Below, piece after piece: positions 1 to 4,890 of a stretch of 17,938 bases of DNA. Every line of letters starts with the position of its first letter. Position 1 is the first letter of the stretch. The notes beneath the pieces were generated by a model, which was not told the origin of the DNA, did no database searches, and saw only the letters and a program-made list of their open reading frames with translations. Source of the stretch: a bacterium (lineage in GTDB: Bacteria > Bacteroidota > Bacteroidia > Bacteroidales > Muribaculaceae); NCBI GenBank assembly GCA_004559845.1, contig SFWW01000041.1, positions 1-17,938 on the forward strand, written 5' to 3'. A program made the translations under genes and the position numbers.

Positions 1-102
1 TACCGACGCTATCATAAAAGCCAATGGAATGAACATACCATAACGAAGTGCTGAACCGGAATTGGCAGATAAATTATTCTTCATAGGAGCGGCAGTTCTC
101 AT
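1..102 (-). CDS. Partial small membrane protein, third gene of the toxin-antitoxin-like operon
   Basis: An open frame of 34 codons runs from ATG at 102 (or ATG at 84) off the left edge without a stop. The visible part has a short polar N-terminus (MKNNLSANSGSALRYG from the second Met) followed by a hydrophobic stretch, MFIPLAFMIASV, that looks like the start of a membrane helix. It begins 7 bases after the stop of the XRE gene, so it is probably the third cistron of that operon. The first 11 bases of its reading frame are identical to those of the XRE gene (ATGAGAACTGC). The family cannot be named from this fragment. The start at 84 looks more protein-like, and the one at 102 gives tighter spacing. 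Confidence 0.45.
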   Translation of the reverse strand, partial: MRTAAPMKNNLSANSGSALRYGMFIPLAFMIASV

Positions 103-109
103 AGCTTAA

Positions 110-373
110 TCATACGTTTATAATAGACTTGCCAAAGAAAGTCGACAGCATGGCGAGGGTCGAGATGGTGAAGTTATGCTCCCCGCTCAACCAACGTGTG
201 ATTTCATTAGGACGCTTGCCGAGGGCTTCGGCTAACTGCTTTTTGTTAAGTCCTCTTTCCTGCATAAGAGCGGCAAGCCGATTTGAAATTGCAAAAGAAA
301 GGCGGGTTGCCTCGCGTTTTTCGACCGGGATTTCGTTAAAAATCTCCTGTAATGATATATTTGCAGTTCTCAT
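110..373 (-). CDS. XRE-family helix-turn-helix protein, probable antitoxin
   Basis: An 87-residue protein with a Cro/C1-type helix-turn-helix in its C-terminal half (about residues 28-80). The recognition region reads NKKQLAEALGKRPNEITRW, followed by the usual LSGEHNFTISTLAML tail. It probably binds DNA and represses its own operon, as HigA-type antitoxins do, while neutralising the upstream gene product. Its ATG overlaps the TGA of that gene in an ATGA arrangement, which implies translational coupling. The order toxin first, antitoxin second is the HigBA order. The N-terminal 25 residues are not part of the HTH and could be the toxin-contacting segment (inference). The fold assignment is firm. 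The antitoxin role rests on gene order and size. Confidence 0.8.
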   Translation of the reverse strand: MRTANISLQEIFNEIPVEKREATRLSFAISNRLAALMQERGLNKKQLAEALGKRPNEITRWLSGEHNFTISTLAMLSTFFGKSIINV

Positions 374-792
374 ACTTCAAAAGTTTTATCGGTTAGTATC
401 TCTTTTTCTGTAATCTCCACGTTTCCGGCTCGGACTTCCTGTTTAAGCAGGCGCTCAAACTTCTGCAAGTCTATGACGTAACCCTGAAGCGTATCGTCTT
501 CCTCGTAAGTGCGGCTGCGCTTGATATCACCGTTGCCGAGGATTAGAATTTTATCTGTCAAACGAAGGCAATATAAACGGAGTTTCGATTTCAGAACAGG
601 GAGAGCGACAACCGAATCACTCATCTTTCCCTCTCTGCGGAAGTATCTCTCTAATGCTCCATTAGATAAAATCTGTTCTACAAAACGCATGATAGCCTGA
701 AAATCAGGATTCAATTCAGCGTCTTGCCTGAATTTAGATACGAATTTCTCAAATTCGCTCTGTTCATCAGACAAGAATTGTATTGTGTACAT
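370..792 (-). CDS. RelE/HigB-like putative toxin of a toxin-antitoxin pair
   Basis: A 140-residue cytoplasmic protein if started at MYTIQFLSDEQSEF. An upstream in-frame ATG at 840 would add 16 residues and has an AAGG 4-5 bases ahead of it, so the start is undecided. I prefer 792 because the added residues (VNSSKSCT and similar) do not look structured, whereas MYTIQFL resembles the first beta strand of RelE-fold toxins. The central part (VALPVLKSKLRLYCLRLTD, then KILILGNGDIKRSRTYEED) has the basic strand pattern of RelE/HigB mRNA interferases and of a common Bacteroidales protein found beside XRE genes. It overlaps the XRE gene by 4 bases. The catalytic residues of classical RelE cannot be assigned by eye. 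Endoribonuclease activity is therefore inference. Confidence 0.62.
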   Translation of the reverse strand: MYTIQFLSDEQSEFEKFVSKFRQDAELNPDFQAIMRFVEQILSNGALERYFRREGKMSDSVVALPVLKSKLRLYCLRLTDKILILGNGDIKRSRTYEEDDTLQGYVIDLQKFERLLKQEVRAGNVEITEKEILTDKTFEV

Positions 793-866
793 GGTGCAAC
801 TTTTGCTGCTGTTTACCAAAAGTAGTTCTACTTCGCTCATAATACCTTGCGTTTATAATGGCAACG

Positions 867-900
867 CAAAGTTACTAAAAAAGTTTTACATAAATGTAAA
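867..900 (-). promoter_or_regulatory. Promoter and palindromic operator of the toxin-antitoxin-like operon
   Basis: On the minus strand, TAACTTTG (874 to 867) matches the Bacteroidetes -7 consensus TAnnTTTG and would start transcription near 861. About 20 bases further upstream, where the -33 element should be, lies a perfect inverted repeat TTTACAT-AA-ATGTAAA (885-900). A palindrome over the -33 region, ahead of an operon that encodes an XRE protein, is the expected layout for autorepression by the antitoxin complex. The promoter match and the palindrome are visible in the sequence. The repressor assignment is inference. Confidence 0.6.
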
Positions 901-925
901 TATCACGGGATTATTTTACGATACG

Positions 926-1221
926 CCACGGCTCTTTCATTTACGGCTATTTTTGATAGCGGCTGCTTGATTTGGTGAGGTTTGGAGGGATGGGGGTGGG
1001 TGGGATGGAAGAGAACAAAAAGTCGGGAGGCGGGGATGTGAGGGCTGAAGCCCTTTCGTGGGACGACGAGTGGGATAAAACCTGAAAACGAGTTTTTAGG
1101 TTTTCCCCGCTCGCGCCAACGGTGGGGTGCGAAGCAACCTACTCACATCCCTCGCCTCCCGAAGAAAAAGCCGCTTCGCGGAAAAAAGTCGGCTTCGCCG
1201 AAAATAAACTGTGCCTATAGC
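926..1221 (+). repeat. Folded dispersed repeat element, copy 1
   Basis: About 296 bases that recur in the same orientation at 17417-17747 with high identity; copy 2 carries a 34-base insertion. The core is a long hairpin. Arms at 1023-1042 and 1142-1162 pair over 20 bases with one bulged base and enclose a 5-bp stem with a TGAA loop (1041-1054) and a CTGAAAAC/GTTTTTAG-type stem around 1081-1100. Two short GC hairpins follow, CCGC-TTC-GCGG (1171-1181) and TCGGC-TTC-GCCGA (1189-1201), each followed by A runs. No protein is encoded. It could be a REP/MITE-like element or a structured transcript. Strand is given only by comparison with copy 2. Confidence 0.75.
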
Positions 1222-1422
1222 TTGCAGAACTGAATCTTGTGGTGTCAACCACTTAAGGAATATGATTTTGGCGTTGTAAACAATATCAGTTTTAACAAAC
1301 AAAACTGTCAACCTAAATCAGTACACGTCAGTGCCTACCTCCCATACGATGCTGTAGTTTTTTTGTGGTAGGCGGCTTTATTTTCGTTGCACGCCACAAA
1401 AGCGGACAATCATATCCGTTGT

Positions 1423-1441
1423 TAAATGAAAGAGCCGTGGC
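1423..1441 (-). repeat. 19-bp inverted copy of the element's left end
   Basis: The 19 bases at 1423-1441 are the exact reverse complement of 925-943, the left boundary of repeat copy 1 (GCCACGGCTCTTTCATTTA read inward). Together they bracket a 517-bp segment with perfect terminal inverted repeats, as in non-autonomous transposable elements. No target-site duplication is obvious outside the ends, and copy 2 does not show this right end within the window. Confidence 0.6.
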
Positions 1442-1491
1442 AAAATGTTAGTTTTTTGTTGGGTTTTGTTTCGGATTTTAAGAAATTTTGC

Positions 1492-1499
1492 TAAATTTG
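1492..1499 (+). promoter_or_regulatory. Putative -7 element for the secreted dockerin protein
   Basis: TAAATTTG matches TAnnTTTG, with a TTTG at 1465-1468 that is a little too far upstream (23-base gap) to be an ideal -33. Transcription would begin near 1506, leaving a leader of about 60 bases before the ATG at 1568. Confidence 0.45.
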
Positions 1500-1567
1500 T
1501 GGTCGGGTATTATTGCCGCTCTAATTTTTAGGGAAATTTATTAACTTTTGATTAAATGATTTTGCTT

Positions 1568-1615
1568 ATGAAGAAATCGATACTTTTTTCTGTGGCTGTG
1601 TGTGCTTCTGTGTGA
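1568..1615 (+). other. Orphaned signal-peptide reading frame (MKKSILFSVAVCASV-stop)
   Basis: ATG at 1568 opens a 15-codon frame coding a typical Sec signal start (two lysines followed by a hydrophobic run) that ends at TGA 1613-1615. The secreted body that should follow lies in a different frame from about 1600 onward. Removing two bases restores one continuous frame. The region holds TG tracts at 1597-1604 (four TG) and 1609-1614 (three TG), so one TG unit is the natural slip. See the body entry and the finding. Confidence 0.6.
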
Positions 1616-2034
1616 CGGTGTTCACCAATATCCAACGCCCCTTTATGGTGTATAACTATATGTCGGAAACGGGTGAGAAAGAATTCCCAGCCGATGGAGG
1701 CTCCTACACGGCACAAATGTATTCGTGGAGCAATGGCGAAGAATGGGCTATTACCGATGACCAAAATAACGAATTGCCTGAATGGGTGCATGTGAGCTAT
1801 GTTGACCAATATGGGGATTCCGAGTATAATCACCTCACCGATGTGACTTTTGCCGTGGACGCCCATCCTGAAGGTGTGGCGGGCAGAAAGTGCGTGGTGA
1901 AAATGATGTGTCCGGGTGCGGAAGAATTTTTTGTAATCACGCAGGGCACGCAAGCCACTGCGGGCGATGTGAATGGCGACGGCGATGTGAATGTGAGCGA
2001 CGTGACTGCTTTGGTGAACCAAATCGTGAATTAA
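1600..2034 (+). CDS. Secreted BACON-like plus half-dockerin protein, frame broken at the signal peptide
   Basis: The 144-codon open body has two parts. Residues about 27-116 look like a BACON/Ig-like beta domain: FPADGGSYTAQM, then a WAIT strand, PEWVHV, and the closing FFVITQG that is characteristic of such domains. Residues about 122-144 (GDVNGDGDVNVSDVTALVNQ) form a single EF-hand-like half-dockerin of the kind common at the C-terminus of Bacteroidales secreted proteins. BACON domains are thought to bind glycans, mucin or other surfaces, so an extracellular or surface location is likely. The annotated start (GTG 1600) is only where the frame opens. The true start is probably ATG 1568, one TG unit out of frame. 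The gene may be a recent pseudogene, a phase-variable gene, a case of ribosomal frameshifting or a sequencing error. A terminator-like hairpin follows at 2122. Confidence 0.6.
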   Translation: MCFCVTVFTNIQRPFMVYNYMSETGEKEFPADGGSYTAQMYSWSNGEEWAITDDQNNELPEWVHVSYVDQYGDSEYNHLTDVTFAVDAHPEGVAGRKCVVKMMCPGAEEFFVITQGTQATAGDVNGDGDVNVSDVTALVNQIVN

Positions 2035-2060
2035 TGTGCACGCCGTGCAATAGATAAAAT

Positions 2061-2081
2061 GCAATTCCTATAGCGAATTGC
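2061..2081. repeat. Inverted repeat downstream of the secreted protein
   Basis: GCAATTC-CTATAGC-GAATTGC is a perfect 7-bp inverted repeat with a 7-base loop, 27 bases after the stop codon. It has no T run, so it is not a classical terminator. It may be an RNA-stabilising stem or a protein site. Confidence 0.4.
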
Positions 2082-2121
2082 GTCAGGGAAGAAACACGAA
2101 TCAGTTTCTTAACAAATGAAG

Positions 2122-2163
2122 AAGATGGGGAGAGCTGTAGAAGCCGGCCCCATCTTTGTTTTT
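2122..2163 (+). terminator. Rho-independent terminator after the secreted dockerin protein
   Basis: AAGATGGGG (2122-2130) pairs perfectly with CCCCATCTT (2148-2156) around a 17-base loop, and is followed by TGTTTTT. It lies 88 bases after the stop of the + strand gene and before the convergent GNAT gene. Confidence 0.65.
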
Positions 2164-2264
2164 GACTTATGGTGTGTGCATCCCTTTGCGGATTTTTTTT
2201 CGCTGCTGTGTGGGCACACCATTGCTGATTGCCATAAATGTGATATATAGGGGCGATGTGTGGG

Positions 2265-2789
2265 TTAATAGATTTTTTGGAGGAGGACTACATTTTGGTA
2301 GGCTTTTCCGCTGCGAATCCAGTGGCGTAGTATGCCCACTTCCTCAAATCCGGCGCGGTGTGCCATAGCGATGGAGGCGATATTGGTTTCGGGAATGTAG
2401 ACGTAGAGTTGGCGCAATCCCAGCCCGCATGCAGCATATTGGTTGACCACCTTCATCGTTTCGTCGGCAAGCCCTTGACCTTGATATGCTTTGCAGATAA
2501 GCACGCCCAGTTCGGCTCGGTTGTGGATAGGGTTGAAATTGAGAAAATCTACGGTGCCGATGGTTTTTCCGGAGGCATTGAGCACAATCATGAGGCGCAA
2601 TTGGCGATTGGTGTAGATATCGGCGGCTGAATTTTGCACATACTCCGTGATGGCGTGTCGCGAATAGGGTTCCACCGTGTTGCTCACGGTCCAGAGGTCG
2701 GTATCGTTTTCCCATTCATAGAGCAGGTCTACGTCTTGCGGCTCCATTGCTCGCAGTGTGATGATATCGTTGTGGAGAAGAGAAGTCAT
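2265..2789 (-). CDS. GNAT-family N-acetyltransferase (RimJ/RimL/SpeG-like)
   Basis: A 174-residue cytoplasmic acetyltransferase. It opens with the family's typical LRAMEPQDVDLLYEWENDTD segment. It has the core strand TIGTVDFLNFNP, the acetyl-CoA pyrophosphate loop KAYQGQGLADE (residues 100-110, Q-x-x-G-x-G/A pattern) and the C-terminal NIASIAMAHRAGFEEVG helix-strand that completes the GNAT fold. The length is normal for the family. The substrate cannot be read from the sequence: a ribosomal protein N-terminus, a polyamine or an amino sugar are all possible. Its ATG overlaps the TAA of the glycosyltransferase upstream (TAATG), so the two are translationally coupled. That makes acetylation of something in the same glycan pathway a reasonable guess, although the pairing may only be one of expression. 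Confidence 0.85.
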   Translation of the reverse strand: MTSLLHNDIITLRAMEPQDVDLLYEWENDTDLWTVSNTVEPYSRHAITEYVQNSAADIYTNRQLRLMIVLNASGKTIGTVDFLNFNPIHNRAELGVLICKAYQGQGLADETMKVVNQYAACGLGLRQLYVYIPETNIASIAMAHRAGFEEVGILRHWIRSGKAYQNVVLLQKIY

Positions 2790-3904
2790 TATCCGTTCAT
2801 TTTAGGGGTGATAACGATTTGGCTATGGGAGGCAAAGATGTGGAAAAACACATTTTTGCGTTGATGTGATGCAATGGTGTCCACGATTTGCTGATAGGAG
2901 AAAGAGGCATCGTCGATGAGCACATTGGCAGGTTCGGATGCGGGGATTTCGGTGTCAAATTGCGTGATATTGGCACAATCAGCCACCACATCGGGCTGCT
3001 CGCTCAGCACCACCCAATGGCCTTTCAGTCCGCTTTGCTTTTTACCGATGATGCGGCTCCCCATTCGGCGCATCACCGCCAATGCTTGCCGGAAGAGCAC
3101 CCCGAGTTTGATAAAAGGATATACCACGGTGCGGAAACGCGGAAAATGCTTGCGGTAGAAAATCAGCATAGCCTCATAGAACACCTTCACGTAGCGCATC
3201 GAGTCTTTTTTTGTGGATTCGCCCTTGTAGTGCAGCATATTCACCGGCAGGTACCAGTTTTGGTAGCCCTGCTTCACGATGCGATAGGAGAGATCGATGT
3301 CTTCGCCATACATAAAGAAATCTTCATCGAAACCGCCCAGCGATTGAAGCAAATCGGTACGGCAAAACATAAAGGCTCCTGCCAAGATGTCGATGGGGTG
3401 TGGTTGCCACTCGTCAAGGTATCTTAAATGATACTTTGCGAAGGTGGGCGAAGAGGGGAATAGCGCCGACAATCCGAAAATTTTGCAAAACGACACCCAT
3501 GGTGTGGGAAATGCGCGTTTTGATTCCGGCAAGAAATGTCCGTTGCCATCAATCATGTGTGCTCCAATGGCGCCGCATTGCGGATGTGTTTCCATCCAGT
3601 GAACGCATTGATTGATACACTCCGGGGTGATGATGGTGTCGGGATTGAGAATGATGGTAAAGGTGCCACGTGCTTGGCGTATGGCTTGGTTGTTAGCTTT
3701 GGCAAAGCCCACATTGTGGTCGTTTTCCACAAACCTTACGTTGGGAAATTTGGGTTTCACGAAAGGCATTGTGTCGTCGGCGGAATGGTTGTCGACCACC
3801 CAAATTTCGCCCTTTCTGCCTTGTAGCGCTTCTTGGGCAGAACGGATGGTTTGCTCCAAGAAATGCTTCACGCGAAAACTGACTATGATGATAGAAATTT
3901 CCAA
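2789..3904 (-). CDS. Family 2 glycosyltransferase (WbbL/rhamnosyltransferase-like) with C-terminal extension
   Basis: A 371-residue inverting GT-A glycosyltransferase acting at the cytoplasmic face of the membrane on cell-surface glycans. The catalytic domain covers about residues 1-255. It shows the nucleotide-binding strand SIIIVSF and VVDNHS (36-41), the metal-binding ILNPDT (85-90, the DxD position), the GEDIDLSYR acid motif (200-208, probable catalytic base) and a HYKGES segment (225-230). This pattern matches WbbL-type rhamnosyl- and related transferases; the donor sugar is not determinable. Residues about 256-280 look membrane-associated. Residues about 295-365 form an alpha/beta extension (HWVVLSEQPDVVADC, later KNVFFHIFASHSQIVI) outside the GT2 core. 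The gene is divergent from coaW and coupled to the downstream GNAT gene. Confidence 0.9.
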   Translation of the reverse strand: MEISIIIVSFRVKHFLEQTIRSAQEALQGRKGEIWVVDNHSADDTMPFVKPKFPNVRFVENDHNVGFAKANNQAIRQARGTFTIILNPDTIITPECINQCVHWMETHPQCGAIGAHMIDGNGHFLPESKRAFPTPWVSFCKIFGLSALFPSSPTFAKYHLRYLDEWQPHPIDILAGAFMFCRTDLLQSLGGFDEDFFMYGEDIDLSYRIVKQGYQNWYLPVNMLHYKGESTKKDSMRYVKVFYEAMLIFYRKHFPRFRTVVYPFIKLGVLFRQALAVMRRMGSRIIGKKQSGLKGHWVVLSEQPDVVADCANITQFDTEIPASEPANVLIDDASFSYQQIVDTIASHQRKNVFFHIFASHSQIVITPKMNG

Positions 3905-3935
3905 ATTCTCGATGTTATTAGTTGAAAAACGTGTA

Positions 3936-3943
3936 CAAATGTA
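3936..3943 (-). promoter_or_regulatory. Putative -7 element of the glycosyltransferase-GNAT operon
   Basis: On the minus strand TACATTTG matches TAnnTTTG, about 30 bases ahead of the glycosyltransferase start. It sits inside GTACA-AA-TGTAC (3933-3944), a small palindrome between divergent genes. No clear -33 element was seen. Confidence 0.45.
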
Positions 3944-3947
3944 CGAA

Positions 3948-3955
3948 TAATTTTG
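3948..3955 (+). promoter_or_regulatory. Putative -7 element of coaW
   Basis: TAATTTTG matches TAnnTTTG, about 69 bases ahead of the coaW ATG, with a TTG at 3922-3924 at a slightly long spacing. It lies only a few bases from the opposite-strand element, so the two divergent promoters probably interfere with or balance each other. Confidence 0.45.
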
Positions 3956-4023
3956 TGCATTTCGATAAAAGCACTAATTTTACTGCACATAAATTATCAA
4001 CAAATTAAAAAACTCCTACAAAA

Positions 4024-4863
4024 ATGGGACTTGTAATAGGAATTGATGTGGGTGGAAGCACCACCAAAATTATCGGGTTGGACAGTGGCAACGTGCAATC
4101 GCCTATGTATATCACTGCTACCGATCCTATCACCTCGCTATTTGGCGCATTTGGAAAATATGTTTACGACAATCATATCTCCCTTACCGATATTGAACAC
4201 GTGATGCTCACCGGGGTGGGTGCTTCGGGTGTGACCACCCCCATTTATGGCTTGCCCACCAGCCGTGCCGCTGAATTTGATTGCGATGGCTTGGGCGCCA
4301 AATTTGCTGTGGATATCGACCCGCTAATGGTGGTGTCGATGGGCACCGGCACCACATTGGTGCAAGTGAAAGGCGACGTAATCAGCCATGCCGGCGGTAT
4401 CAGTATGGGTGGCGGCACCTTGCAAGGGCTCTCGCGATTGCTGCTCAATGTGCGAAACATCCCCAACCTTGTGGCGATGGCAGCCAAAGGTGATGCCTCG
4501 AAAGTGAATTTGCAGATTCAAGATATCAGCAAGGAAGTGCTTGAAGGCTTGCCCATGCATGCCACTGCCTCGCTCTTTGGTAAGGCGGTGAACAATCAGG
4601 TGAGCGACGAAGATATTGCAAAAGGCATCATTATGATGGTGATAGAAACGATTGGCTCGGCAGCCGTGTTGTCGACCCTCAATAGCGGCATCAAAGATTT
4701 TTGTATGATAGGCAATCTCACTCGCATGGAAGAATGTCGAGAAGTGTTTTCGGTGATGGAAGACCTCTACAATGTGCGCTTCCATATTCCCGAGCATGCC
4801 GTGTTTCTCACCGCACTTGGCGCTGCCTTAGCCTATGATAAAGGCAAATATCAGCCGCTATAA
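4024..4863 (+). CDS. coaW: Type II pantothenate kinase
   Basis: A 279-residue cytoplasmic kinase that phosphorylates pantothenate, the first committed step of coenzyme A synthesis. The ASKHA-fold phosphate-1 loop is IGIDVGGSTTKIIGL (residues 5-19). The phosphate-2 loop, MGTGTT, is at 106-111, with the conserved GGISMGGGTLQGL following. The C-terminal FLTALGAALAY matches the end of the family. The length fits the bacterial type II enzymes (about 265-280 residues). Members of this class are generally less sensitive to CoA feedback than type I (family knowledge). The start is clear: ATG directly after an A-rich leader, with no Shine-Dalgarno sequence, which is normal for this phylum. It converges with the TonB receptor gene, leaving a 27-base gap without a visible terminator. 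Confidence 0.93.
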   Translation: MGLVIGIDVGGSTTKIIGLDSGNVQSPMYITATDPITSLFGAFGKYVYDNHISLTDIEHVMLTGVGASGVTTPIYGLPTSRAAEFDCDGLGAKFAVDIDPLMVVSMGTGTTLVQVKGDVISHAGGISMGGGTLQGLSRLLLNVRNIPNLVAMAAKGDASKVNLQIQDISKEVLEGLPMHATASLFGKAVNNQVSDEDIAKGIIMMVIETIGSAAVLSTLNSGIKDFCMIGNLTRMEECREVFSVMEDLYNVRFHIPEHAVFLTALGAALAYDKGKYQPL

Positions 4864-4890
4864 TCGGGATAGCCGGAGATGGGGCGCTGA

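Larger units (their letters stand above)
841..1567. other. Gene-free spacer of about 730 bases
   Basis: No credible coding sequence is present. The stretch holds the operon promoter and operator at its left end, a folded repeat element (926-1221), an extra inverted copy of that element's end (1423-1441), two smaller inverted repeats (CAGTTTT/AAAACTG at 1287-1307; GCCTACC/GGTAGGC at 1333-1373) and a + strand promoter near 1492. The open frames across it are low-complexity and coincide with the repeat. Confidence 0.7.

Noticed and set aside
1552..2064. A 170-codon His/Ile-rich frame on the minus strand over the secreted dockerin gene
   Set aside because: It mirrors the Asp/Val codons of the + strand frame, whose BACON-like and dockerin-like patterns are clear.
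4864..4890. Shared terminator between convergent coaW and the TonB receptor gene
   Set aside because: The gap is only 27 bases and no stem with a T run could be found on either strand.
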